Virus record (IMG/VR): IMGVR_UViG_3300032605_000012
Coordinates: 1 to 64,000 of that record
Source: a virus
Length of the DNA stretch: 64,000 bases
Direction: 5' to 3' (one strand)
Part shown: piece after piece, positions 43,131-49,990 of the stretch
Position numbering within the stretch: the stretch's first letter is position 1
How the letters are laid out: each line of letters opens with the position of its first letter
The notes under the pieces: generated by a model
Databases searched by the model: none
Told to the model about the DNA's origin: nothing
Seen by the model: only the letters and a program-made list of their open reading frames with translations
Made by a program: the position numbers and the translations under genes

Positions 43131-43733
43131 CCCCAACAAGAAACGGATTAATATTTCTGCTTATAATAAAAACCTTGGGGCGGTAATACGGGTTAGCGCC
43201 GTATCTCCTTGGAGTAATGAGGCACAAAATAACGCTGCTTTATGCGAGCCGTCCCAAACTAACAAGTATGAAGATTCACAATAACGGTGTGTTCAGGCAT
43301 CGTGGCTAACTGAAATAAAAGCCTCCGAGTCTTCATACTTGTTCGGACAAATGTTGTCCTTCTCCCTCGGCGGCTACAACTGCTGGGGGAGTACTTACAA
43401 GCATGAGGATTGCTGGGGGACGCCCAGCTTTAACCCGAGTCCAAAGGGCTGTGACAAGGCCAGCCACGGGATAAAGACATAAAGGTAGTCCTCATTCTTG
43501 TTGGTATATACGAGGCGGAGCATTGTTATGATGCATTAAGAAAGTCTTATTTTGCCAACAGCTAACAAGTATGAGGATTGCGAGAAATGCAGGTTTCCTG
43601 CTCTGTGAACAGCGGGTAGCAGTCTTCATTCTTGTTGGTGTTTACTGGGTTAGCGCCAGTAATCTAATAATCATTTTTTTATGATCCATTAGAGTCGAAT
43701 TGGTAACAAAACACTGCTTTATGTGAGCACCAA
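43131..43733 (+). ncRNA. Structured non-coding RNA region with paralogous hairpin modules
   Basis: I see no convincing gene in 43072-44445. Two homologous modules flank a repeat array. Module A has ATACGG-GTTAGCG-CCGTAT (43186-43204) and CGC-TGCTTTAT-GCG (43233-43246). Module B has TTACTGG-GTTAGCG-CCAGTAA (43642-43662) and CAC-TGCTTTAT-GTG (43712-43725). Loops are identical while stems differ with pairing kept. A further outer stem is GGC/GCC in A and TTGGT/ACCAA in B. Between the hairpins is a variable one (short in A; TCTAAT...ATTAGA in B). A 5' stem GCCCCAA/TTGGGGC (43131-43180) precedes module A. Strand is assumed + but not proven. Confidence 0.65.
43261..43636 (+). repeat. Three-copy array of stem-closed RNA units
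   Basis: Unit 1 (43261-43343) is closed by a perfect 14-bp stem, AACAAGTATGAAGA with TCTTCATACTTGTT. Unit 2 (43397-43501) opens ACAAGCATGAGGAT and closes GTCCTCATTCTTGT. Unit 3 (43564-43636) opens AACAAGTATGAGGATT and closes AGTCTTCATTCTTGTT. Units 2 and 3 each have one mismatch and unit 3 a G-U pair. The insides differ in length and sequence. Confidence 0.75.
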
Positions 43734-43778
43734 CAACTATTTCCCCGTGTAAAAGACTACATATATTTTTACTTGGGT

Positions 43779-43808
43779 TTGACATAACCTGAAATTATTT
43801 GATATACT
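43779..43808 (+). promoter_or_regulatory. Near-consensus sigma70 promoter for the downstream RNA
   Basis: TTGACA (43779-43784) is a perfect -35 and TATACT (43803-43808) a good -10, with an 18-bp spacer. The start would be near 43815. This is the best promoter match I found in the window and it faces a gene-free stretch. Confidence 0.8.
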
Positions 43809-43814
43809 CCCCCC

Positions 43815-43970
43815 ATCAACGGCTTGGTAACCCGTTGTAGTTCCATATAACGAAACAGTCCCGAACCCTTACTGAAGGAGCGGGCTTCGTCAAAGCTACA
43901 AGATTCTGGTATGGCAGACTTGTATGCGGCAACCAAGCCTAAAGCTCGTATCTTTCAGTAAGGGTTTTTT
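43815..43970 (+). ncRNA. Pseudoknotted small RNA ending in a terminator-like stem
   Basis: Downstream of the strong promoter are three long-range pairings: GGCTTGGT (43821-43828) with ACCAAGCC (43932-43939); TTGTAG (43835-43840) with CTACAA (43896-43901); and AACCCTTACTGAA (43864-43876) with TTCAGTAAGGGTT (43954-43966). The 13-bp third stem interlocks with the first, giving a pseudoknot. It ends in TTTTTT. A local hairpin CAACGG/CCGTTG (43817-43837) competes with the first two pairings, so a two-state RNA is possible. No ORF with a ribosome site is present. Confidence 0.65.
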
Positions 43971-44410
43971 GCTTTCTGCCGTTACCCGACATAAGAGTCT
44001 ATCGGGAAAAGATTTCATACCGAGGGTAGAGGAAGCGAGTAGCCGTCATACGTCATGGTATCGGTAGCCTGAAAAGGTTTAGAAAGCGTAGTCCCTGAGG
44101 AGCAGAGTCACGACGGTTCTGGCTTGTGTTGTATTCCGGACAGAAGCATCCCCATCCGGACGCATAGGGATAGAGTGTTTTCGAAAATAGCTATACCAAT
44201 CCGCTCTTCAATGAGGCGGTACACGGTGGCAACGATAGGGATGCCTTCCGACGGTGTGGTAAGGGAACGCTGCATGTTGAGCAGATAACGTTGGAAGATA
44301 GGAGCTGGCGAACAACTTTACAGCTCCCCTGATACGGGTTGAAACGAACGACCGACGGCTCAGGTAATGCTATATAGGAGGCTTAGGTCTCCTATAGGCA
44401 TAGCTTTCCT
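43971..44410 (+). ncRNA. Extended multi-stem RNA domain
   Basis: This gene-free 440-base stretch has many local stems. They include CCCGA/TCGGG (43986-44005), AGCCT-GAAA-AGGTT (GNRA loop, near 44067), CTGCATGTTGAGCAG inside AACG/CGTT (near 44267) and a 7-bp GGAGCTG/CAGCTCC (44301-44327). There is also a long-range pair, CCTGAG (44094-44099) with CTCAGG (44359-44364). It may be read-through of the 43815 RNA, giving about 600 nt in total. Large ornate phage RNAs such as GOLLD or ROOL are of this size; whether this is one is unknown. Confidence 0.5.
44373..44410 (+). terminator. Terminator-like hairpin at the end of the RNA region
   Basis: TATAGGAG (44373-44380) pairs with CTCCTATA (44389-44396) around an 8-base loop; the following bases are GGCATAGCTTTCCTC, a weak T-rich tail. 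It may end the structured RNA before the next gene. Confidence 0.45.
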
Positions 44411-44445
44411 CTAAATATCACTTCACTCACTCTGGCTCACTAAAA

Positions 44446-44772
44446 ATGATAATTACACTTAAAGATTTCTTAAGTAAGTACTATCCAGATAATATATCTA
44501 TTACTGCTACATCAGCCAGAGCATTTGGTATACCTTATCCGCTACGGCCTGGGTGGGCGAAAAGGTATCAGAATAATACTGCCGAGTTATCTCATTTAAC
44601 TTTTGGCAAAAGAAAATTATCTATTAATACAAACAATACGAAATCTAAAGTTGTTTTTACTACTGGCGTATATAAGCCGTTATGCAACTGTACTACTCCC
44701 CCTTGGGAAGATTGTGAACACACAATAGATCAAACTGAAAAAGAATCTATAAAAATACTACTATCGTTCTAG
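44446..44772 (+). CDS. Hypothetical early protein
   Basis: This 108-residue protein contains ISITATSARAFGIPYPLRPG and later CNCTTPPWEDCEH, a possible small metal site. I recognise no family. The start lacks a clear ribosome site and directly follows the RNA region. A/T-rich composition and isolation suggest a recent arrival. Confidence 0.5.
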   Translation: MIITLKDFLSKYYPDNISITATSARAFGIPYPLRPGWAKRYQNNTAELSHLTFGKRKLSINTNNTKSKVVFTTGVYKPLCNCTTPPWEDCEHTIDQTEKESIKILLSF

Positions 44773-44814
44773 GTAGTTTTATTATAAATAATTTCACTTT
44801 AGCACACCTAGTAG

Positions 44815-44823
44815 TGTTATAAT
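44815..44823 (+). promoter_or_regulatory. Extended -10 promoter before the 44849 operon
   Basis: TGTTATAAT is a perfect extended -10 (TG-N-TATAAT) about 26 nt before the ATG at 44849. No -35 of quality is present, as is usual for this class. It should drive the + strand replication operon. Confidence 0.65.
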
Positions 44824-44848
44824 CCATCACATCTAAGGAGGATATATT

Positions 44849-45013
44849 ATGCTAGATTGTGAATTATTATTACTTTTTCGTATTGAAAAGCTAAAAACTA
44901 AATATAATAATACGGGAAAGATTGGATACTATTATCGTTTGTTGGAAGTAAAAGGCCTTCTGAAGACGTATAGAGATTTAAAAAGGAAGTTATTTTATGG
45001 GGAAAAGAAATGA
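44849..45013 (+). CDS. Small basic protein, first gene of the replication operon
   Basis: This 54-residue protein follows a strong AAGGAGG site. It reads MLDCELLLLFRIEKLKTKYN and later LLKTYRDLKRKLFYGEKK, Lys/Tyr-rich and helical. Its stop overlaps the next start (ATGA). The function is unknown. Confidence 0.6.
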   Translation: MLDCELLLLFRIEKLKTKYNNTGKIGYYYRLLEVKGLLKTYRDLKRKLFYGEKK

Positions 45014-45234
45014 CAGAAAGAACGGCATCAGAAAAGGTAGCAGTAGAGATATTGCAAATATTAGCGACAAAAGCATCGGCGGATGTGCGGGACATTCTAT
45101 CGGGCTTGAGCATGGCATTAGCGACAGTAGCGGTGGAGGCGGGAATGGAGGAGGAGAAGGCTACTTACGCGTTCAGAAAGTCCTTTGGAATAGCGGAACG
45201 CAGGTTAAAGAGATTATTAAAGGAGGCGCATTGA
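45010..45234 (+). CDS. Small helical early protein
   Basis: This 74-residue protein is mostly helical (VAVEILQILATKASADVRDI, FRKSFGIAERRLKRLLKEAH). No motif is recognised. The gene ends in AAGGAGG, which is the ribosome site for the next gene. Confidence 0.5.
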   Translation: MTERTASEKVAVEILQILATKASADVRDILSGLSMALATVAVEAGMEEEKATYAFRKSFGIAERRLKRLLKEAH

Positions 45235-45443
45235 AGACACCGCCTTATGACACTGGCAAGGTCAAGATTGGCCTTTATTACGAGCCTAAACAGAACCACT
45301 ACAACCCGGATCAGGATTGGGTGCAGAGGGTTATTTTAGGTATTGAGTCTTATTGGACGTCTGATACGGTATTTCTGTTCGCGCTGTACGGCATATTGAT
45401 TTATGCTTTTCTAGGTTTACTTTCTAGGGGGTTCTATGAGTAA
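45231..45443 (+). CDS. Small single-span membrane protein, TTG start
   Basis: From TTG at 45231 (AGGAGG four bases before) the 70-residue protein starts MKTPPYDTGKVKIGLYYEPK. It ends with a membrane segment (TVFLFALYGILIYAFLGLLS). A longer in-frame reading from 44997 overlaps two other genes and is Gly-rich nonsense in that part. The function is unknown. Confidence 0.55.
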   Translation: MKTPPYDTGKVKIGLYYEPKQNHYNPDQDWVQRVILGIESYWTSDTVFLFALYGILIYAFLGLLSRGFYE

Positions 45444-45636
45444 TAACTATAAATTTGCTGAAGTTAACAATAGCGCAGTGGCGATGATAGATAAAAACGG
45501 ATTGGTTTCAGTTGACTGGGCGGAAGTGGAGAGCAATGTTAACAAGTACATGGATGGAGATATCACTCCTAATTATGCTTGGTGCTATGTACTTTGGAAC
45601 GTAAGGCATGGACATTTTAGGAACTTAAATGACTAA
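45436..45636 (+). CDS. Small early protein
   Basis: This 66-residue protein contains VSVDWAEVESNVNKYMDGDI and YAWCYVLWNVRHGHF. No family is recognised. It starts eight bases before the previous stop. Confidence 0.5.
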   Translation: MSNNYKFAEVNNSAVAMIDKNGLVSVDWAEVESNVNKYMDGDITPNYAWCYVLWNVRHGHFRNLND

Positions 45637-45805
45637 AGAAGAAGCAATAAAGATACTACAAGATTTCCTAGATAAGAGTAGCCATCATAGATGGAAGAAA
45701 ACTCAGGAAGCATTGGAATTTTTAAAAGAAGATCCTTTTGTAGAGAACCATTACAAAACGTGGGAGCAGGGTTATAAATCAGCAATAAAGGCAAAAAATG
45801 GATGA
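45629..45805 (+). CDS. Small early protein, 58 residues
   Basis: It starts MTKEEAIKILQDFLDKSSHH, a helical opening like other small proteins of this phage (compare MTKEEEIIEIARHADREW at 36375). It overlaps both neighbours by eight bases. Short, but consistent with the dense overlap pattern. Confidence 0.5.
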   Translation: MTKEEAIKILQDFLDKSSHHRWKKTQEALEFLKEDPFVENHYKTWEQGYKSAIKAKNG

Positions 45806-45959
45806 ATATAAGGTAGAGGTATTTGGCACATCACAGTTCTATATCGCTGAGGGGTGGTACACCATAGAGCAGTTAGAGACGCTGTTAAAAGAAATTAAGT
45901 TTTCTAAGCAACGCATGGATAATCATTTGCAGGAATCAATAGGAGTCAAAAGTGAATGA
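45798..45959 (+). CDS. Small early protein, 53 residues
   Basis: It reads MDEYKVEVFGTSQFYIAEGW, then a helix (IEQLETLLKEIKFSKQRMDN). The ribosome site is weak (AAAGGCA). The function is unknown. It overlaps the previous gene by eight bases. Confidence 0.5.
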   Translation: MDEYKVEVFGTSQFYIAEGWYTIEQLETLLKEIKFSKQRMDNHLQESIGVKSE

Positions 45960-46065
45960 CATATTAGACATACTGTTACTTATGGGCGTTTTGACTGTAT
46001 CGGCGATCTGGATAGTGGCGGTGTTCTGTTATGTAATATTAATATTAGGAGGATTTAATGAATAG
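45952..46065 (+). CDS. 37-residue membrane microprotein, GTG start
   Basis: GTG at 45952 is preceded by GGAG with six-base spacing. The protein is almost one membrane helix (LLLMGVLTVSAIWIVAVFCY). It overlaps both neighbours by eight bases. Too short to assign a role. Confidence 0.45.
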   Translation: MNDILDILLLMGVLTVSAIWIVAVFCYVILILGGFNE

Positions 46066-46417
46066 CGAAAAATTTGAAGAGTTTAGAAAGTATTTGGCAA
46101 AGATAAATGATCCATTAAATATGACTCATGCAGATCTGGAAAAGCTTTTATTGCGCCAAAGGGAAATTGTTATAGATCATTTTGAGCAGTCTTACAACAA
46201 ACTATCCATGTTGCATTCAGAAGCAATGGAAGAGTTAAGAGTTCGTAATGATGCTTTTGTAATCAGGGATTCCAAGCATTACAACTGGTTATGCAATAAA
46301 TGGGAGGAAGGTAAGTTCTTAGATATGACAGAAGGATTTACTTGCAAGGAAGATTTGGATGATTATATTGACCAGAAGATATTTGATGAAATGATAGAGG
46401 GAGATCAAGATGAGTAG
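46058..46417 (+). CDS. Hypothetical early protein
   Basis: This 119-residue helical protein contains MTHADLEKLLLRQREIVIDH and ends in an acidic stretch (FDEMIEGDQDE). It follows a strong TAGGAGG site. I recognise no family. Confidence 0.5.
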   Translation: MNSEKFEEFRKYLAKINDPLNMTHADLEKLLLRQREIVIDHFEQSYNKLSMLHSEAMEELRVRNDAFVIRDSKHYNWLCNKWEEGKFLDMTEGFTCKEDLDDYIDQKIFDEMIEGDQDE

Positions 46418-46586
46418 AGAGGCGGGAAAGGGTTCAAAGCAAAGGCCAACAAATCATGAACAGTATTCAAGTAATTGGGACAGAATCTTTAAGGATAAAA
46501 ACAAGGAGGAGAAGGATGATAGAGAAGATAAGGACATATCTGGGGAGAAGCACGAACGTGAGGGGCGAGATAGTTCACACAATTAA
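46410..46586 (+). CDS. Small charged early protein
   Basis: The 58-residue protein opens MSREAGKGSKQRPTNHEQYS and continues SNWDRIFKDKN, a pattern of small phage proteins that I recognise. The second half is almost only charged residues and overlaps the next gene by 71 bp. That part may have evolved under the constraint of the overlapped ribosome site. Confidence 0.5.
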   Translation: MSREAGKGSKQRPTNHEQYSSNWDRIFKDKNKEEKDDREDKDISGEKHEREGRDSSHN

Positions 46587-46680
46587 ACCCGCCTACAGAT
46601 GTACGGTATGCGGAAAGATATTTTTAAATCAACAAGAAGGCGATGAGCATGGAAAAGAATGTAAAGAAAGTAACGACTAA
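46516..46680 (+). CDS. Small zinc-finger protein
   Basis: ATG at 46516 has GGAGG six bases upstream, which decides this start over a longer reading from 46456. The 54-residue product ends with a C2HC-type finger: YRCTVCGKIFLNQQEGDEHG then KEC. DNA or RNA binding is possible. It overlaps the genes on both sides. Confidence 0.6.
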   Translation: MIEKIRTYLGRSTNVRGEIVHTIKPAYRCTVCGKIFLNQQEGDEHGKECKESND

Positions 46681-46825
46681 TATGGAGCCGGCGCGTAAGA
46701 AGTTTGAGGAATATATTCAAATGCGCGGATTGGATTTTGTTTGGGACGGGGCACGGTATACATCTAAGAATATCCAAGTTAAATGGATGTACTTTTACCT
46801 AGGTTGGAACTTTTCTAAGGAATAA
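46643..46825 (+). CDS. Small early protein
   Basis: This 60-residue protein contains ARKKFEEYIQMRGLDFVWDG and IQVKWMYFYLGWNFSKE, blocks I recognise from small conserved phage proteins. An internal ATG at 46682 is another possible start. The function is unknown. Confidence 0.5.
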   Translation: MSMEKNVKKVTTNMEPARKKFEEYIQMRGLDFVWDGARYTSKNIQVKWMYFYLGWNFSKE

Positions 46826-46827
46826 TA

Positions 46828-47613
46828 ATGATTAAAGACGTACTAATTTCAGCTATCCGCATGGATGGCAACACACAATCCCGAGCACTTGACCAGGAGA
46901 CAGTTACCCAATATGCCGAAGCAATGGCAGACGGTACTATATTTCCTCCTATTATTGTTTTCCACGATGGAACAGATGTATGGCCAGCAGATGGATTTCA
47001 CCGTATCCATGCTTCACTTAGGAACGGAGAGGAATACATAAACGCAGAGGTCTTAACTGGAACTCAGAGGGATGCAGAGCTAAAGGGCATGAATGCCAAT
47101 AATGCTCACGGTAAGCCCCCTACTCGCGCCGAGCGGTGCAAGAACGCCCAGAAGATGGTGGAAGATTTTGAGTGGTCAGACTGGACAGATACAGAGATAG
47201 CTAGGCATTGTGGCGTATCTCAGCCGTATGTCAGCAAGATCAGGAACAAAGCCGGAACAGCACCTAAGAGCATAACGGTTAAGACCAAAGATGGGCAAGA
47301 GTACGAGCGCACCAGGTCTACCAAAGAAACCAAAGTAGAGCCAAAGGTAGAAGTAGCCCCAGTCCATAACAAAGATCAAGAAACAATAGATTATTTAATG
47401 GAGCAAAACGAGAAGCTATCCGATCAACTGGCAACCGTATCCGCACCAGATCCAAAGCTTGCAGAAGAAACAATCCAAGAGTTAAGAGATGAGATTAAGC
47501 AATTAAAGATCGAGCTCAAGGCCGTAACAAAGAGCAGGGATACATTCCAGTCGGAGAATGCTCAGCTTAAGAAGACGATAGCGAGGTATCAACGTCAGCT
47601 TAAAAAGGCTTAA
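46828..47613 (+). CDS. ParB/Srx-fold protein with HTH and coiled coil
   Basis: The 261-residue protein has a ParB-like N-terminus (MADGTIFPPIIVFHDGTDVW, then ADGFHRIHASLRNGE with the GxHR motif), a helix-turn-helix (WTDTEIARHCGVSQPYVSKI, residues about 114-133) and a long C-terminal coiled coil. This matches phage ParB-like DNA-binding or nuclease proteins placed before helicase genes. It probably acts in replication or its control. Confidence 0.75.
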   Translation: MIKDVLISAIRMDGNTQSRALDQETVTQYAEAMADGTIFPPIIVFHDGTDVWPADGFHRIHASLRNGEEYINAEVLTGTQRDAELKGMNANNAHGKPPTRAERCKNAQKMVEDFEWSDWTDTEIARHCGVSQPYVSKIRNKAGTAPKSITVKTKDGQEYERTRSTKETKVEPKVEVAPVHNKDQETIDYLMEQNEKLSDQLATVSAPDPKLAEETIQELRDEIKQLKIELKAVTKSRDTFQSENAQLKKTIARYQRQLKKA

Positions 47614-47615
47614 GC

Positions 47616-49103
47616 ATGTCTAGTTTAAAGCTTAGGCCTTATCAAGAGCTTGGACTTCAGAAGCTAAGAGAGGGTTTTGCTAAAGGATACCGAAGTCAAA
47701 TCCTATATCTTGGCACTGGAGGTGGGAAAACTGAGATGGCTATTGCCCTCTTAGAAGCCACTAGATCGAAGGGAAACAAATCAGCAATGATATTGGATAG
47801 GATTGTTCTTTGCGATCAAACCAGTCAACGCCTAGATAAGTACAAGATAGAGCATGGGGTATTGCAGTCAGGCCACTGGCGCTTTAGACCTTATGAGAAT
47901 ATCCAGGTATGTTCGGCGCAGACCTTAGAAAAGCGTGGGTCATTTCCAGGCTTATCTTTGTTGATTGTTGACGAGGTACATCAACAGAGAAAGCAGACGG
48001 TTGAGTTTATTAAGAACAATCCAGATGTAAAAGTAATTGGCTTAACGGCTACACCATTTACCAAAGGGCTCGGCAAGATATACCAGAATGTAGTATCCAC
48101 AATAACAACAAAAGATCTCGTGGATCAAGGCGTATTAGTACCGCTTAGAGTATTTGTAGCCAAAGAGATAGATATGGAGGGGGCTAAAAAGGTAGCGGGG
48201 GAGTGGTCGCAGAAAGAAACAACAACAAGAGGAATGCAGATCACCGGAGATATAGTTACCGAGTGGATTAAGAAAACGCATGAGATATTTGGAGCACCAA
48301 GAAAGACGATTGTTTTCTGTTCTGGGGTAGCGCACGGAATAGATTTAAGCCAGAAGTTTGCGGAGCAAGGATATAACTTTATCTCAATCAGCTATAAGGA
48401 TGATGACGAATTCAAGAAGGAAGTTATAGCGGAGTTCAGTAAGCCGGATACAGAGATTCACGGCTTAATAGCTACGGATATCTTAACAAAAGGATTTGAT
48501 GTTCCAGATGTAATGATCGGCGTATCAGCCCGTCCTTTTTCAAAATCATTATCAAGTCACATTCAGCAGATGGGGCGCGTGATGAGGTCGAATCAGGATG
48601 ACCCGGAATCAAAGAAGTTTGCGGTATGGCTAGATCATAGCGGTAACTATCTCAGGTTCAGAGAAGAATGGGAAGACGTATATGAGAACGGCGTAAGTGA
48701 GTTAAACGACAGTAAGGAAAAGCCTAAGAAAGAACCTACTGAGAAGGAAAAGAAAGAAGCTAAGTGTCCTAAATGTTCTATGTATATGCCTGGATATATG
48801 GATGTATGCAGTCATTGCGGGCATGTAAGGGAGAGAAGGAATAAGGTTGAATCTGTTCCGGGTGAAATGTCTGAGTTGGCTACTATGTCCCGCGAGAATA
48901 AGCAGGAATGGTGGTCACAACTGATGTGGTATACGGAGCATTCTGGGTGGTCGCAGGGCAGAGCAGCTCATACTTATAAGGATAAATTTGGAGTATGGCC
49001 TAAGAACCTATCAGATACCCCAAAGCAACCTAGTTTAGAAGTAGAGAAGTTTGTAGACTCGCGAATCAAGGCATATATTAAAAAGATGAAGAGGGCAAGA
49101 TGA
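47616..49103 (+). CDS. SF2 DNA/RNA helicase with zinc ribbon
   Basis: The 495-residue enzyme has motif Q/I (LRPYQELGL, GTGGGKT at residues 33-39), motif II DEVH (119-122), motif III TATPF, helicase C with IVFCSG and IATDILTKGFDVP, and motif VI QQMGRVMRS. A CPKC...CSHC zinc ribbon (residues about 388-410) follows. It is the main replication helicase candidate, similar in type to UvsW/RecQ-like SF2 proteins. Start is two bases after the previous stop. Confidence 0.87.
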   Translation: MSSLKLRPYQELGLQKLREGFAKGYRSQILYLGTGGGKTEMAIALLEATRSKGNKSAMILDRIVLCDQTSQRLDKYKIEHGVLQSGHWRFRPYENIQVCSAQTLEKRGSFPGLSLLIVDEVHQQRKQTVEFIKNNPDVKVIGLTATPFTKGLGKIYQNVVSTITTKDLVDQGVLVPLRVFVAKEIDMEGAKKVAGEWSQKETTTRGMQITGDIVTEWIKKTHEIFGAPRKTIVFCSGVAHGIDLSQKFAEQGYNFISISYKDDDEFKKEVIAEFSKPDTEIHGLIATDILTKGFDVPDVMIGVSARPFSKSLSSHIQQMGRVMRSNQDDPESKKFAVWLDHSGNYLRFREEWEDVYENGVSELNDSKEKPKKEPTEKEKKEAKCPKCSMYMPGYMDVCSHCGHVRERRNKVESVPGEMSELATMSRENKQEWWSQLMWYTEHSGWSQGRAAHTYKDKFGVWPKNLSDTPKQPSLEVEKFVDSRIKAYIKKMKRAR

Positions 49104-49471
49104 CTAAAGAAGCAATAAAACAAGCACTTGAAGTTTTTGGAGGATGTAATTGGCACGATGAAATAGTTGATGGTGACTGGGCAGATAAAGCTCAAAGTGC
49201 AATTAAAGCCTTAGAAGAAGCATTAAAGCAAGAGCAAGGTGAGCCTATGGGTAAGTTTGCAAAGTTTACCGATGGCATATGGCGAGAAGTTACAGACGGA
49301 TCTGCCGGAGTTACTCTCTATACTCATCCTAAAGAATGGGTAGGGTTGACGGGTGAGGAAATTTGGGAGGCTTGTATGGAATCGCCCGTGGAATTAGATT
49401 GCAGTGCTGATGAGTTATATGTCATTTCCCGAATAATAGAAGCTAAATTAAAGGAAAAAAATGGATACTAA
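49100..49471 (+). CDS. Small modular protein, EWVGLTGEEI/IEAKLKEKN type
   Basis: This 123-residue protein has an N-terminal helix (AIKQALEVFGG..., ALEEALKQEQGEPMG), a middle part with VTLYTHP and the C-terminal module KEWVGLTGEEIWEACMES ... RIIEAKLKEKNGY. The same module ends several of the next genes. The function is unknown. It overlaps the helicase stop by four bases. Confidence 0.55.
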   Translation: MTKEAIKQALEVFGGCNWHDEIVDGDWADKAQSAIKALEEALKQEQGEPMGKFAKFTDGIWREVTDGSAGVTLYTHPKEWVGLTGEEIWEACMESPVELDCSADELYVISRIIEAKLKEKNGY

Positions 49472-49748
49472 ACAAAATTGGAAGGGTATGGATGGATCTA
49501 TTGCTTGGCACTTAATTGACCGACAAGCAGAAAACTGGAATCAAGTTGGGAAAATGATGAATGATTGGTTTATAGAGAATATACCAACTAAAGAATGGGT
49601 AGGGTTAACTGATGAAGATATAGAAAATTGTTTTGACGAAAGTTGTCATCTTAAGGTTGTTGACCCCAAAGGTGGAATCAAAGGAAGTGTAAATATATTT
49701 GAAGTAGGCAGAGCGATAGTACAACTATGCAAGGAGCGCAACACATGA
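49461..49748 (+). CDS. Small modular protein, EWVGLTDEDI type
   Basis: This 95-residue protein carries PTKEWVGLTDEDIENCFDES in its middle and ends VQLCKERNT, a diverged form of the IEAKLKERNT tail. The N-terminal 40 residues differ from the neighbours. The function is unknown. Confidence 0.5.
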   Translation: MDTKQNWKGMDGSIAWHLIDRQAENWNQVGKMMNDWFIENIPTKEWVGLTDEDIENCFDESCHLKVVDPKGGIKGSVNIFEVGRAIVQLCKERNT

Positions 49749-49990
49749 CTAAAGAAGTAATAAACAAACGAATTAAAGCACTTGCTATTAAGGCTGGAAT
49801 TCACACCAACAAATCTAAACTGCTCCATAAGTTTGCCGAGTTGATTGTGAAAGAATGTATTGAGTGCGGTAATAATTTAGCAAATCATTATATCAATAAG
49901 CATTTTGAGCAAGAACATACATTTTTATTAGCGGCTATTGCTGATTATTCAAATGAAATTAAAAAACATTTTGGAGTAACACATGACTAA
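49745..49990 (+). CDS. Small early protein (helical)
   Basis: The ATG at 49745 overlaps the previous stop (ATGA) and is preferred over a longer reading. The 81-residue product contains KLLHKFAELIVKECIECGNN and LLAAIADYSNEIKKHFGV. It lacks the shared WVGLTDEDI module. The function is unknown. Confidence 0.5.
   Translation: MTKEVINKRIKALAIKAGIHTNKSKLLHKFAELIVKECIECGNNLANHYINKHFEQEHTFLLAAIADYSNEIKKHFGVTHD

Noticed and set aside
43051-43284. A 70-77 residue reading (from ATG 43072, MKITRCEQLGVCQGIKCKKC)
   Set aside because: It follows a strong terminator, has no ribosome site, and runs through stem-forming and repeat sequences of the RNA region (module A and unit 1). It may be open by chance.
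43800-44410. Group I intron
   Set aside because: Neither neighbouring gene is split, and I could not find the P7/P3 core pairings. A covariance search would settle this.
43080-44440. tRNA genes or a CRISPR array
   Set aside because: No T-loop (GGTTCRA) and acceptor stem fits were found; the three repeat units are large, few and of uneven length, unlike CRISPR repeats.
44997-45230. Extension of the 45231 membrane protein gene
   Set aside because: It overlaps two better-supported genes and encodes a Gly-rich stretch without homology-like patterns; TTG 45231 has AGGAGG upstream.
49600-49640. Forward-strand hammerhead-like CTGATGAAGATATAGAAAA
   Set aside because: It encodes the conserved LTDEDIEN module, and no stems II and III can form around it.
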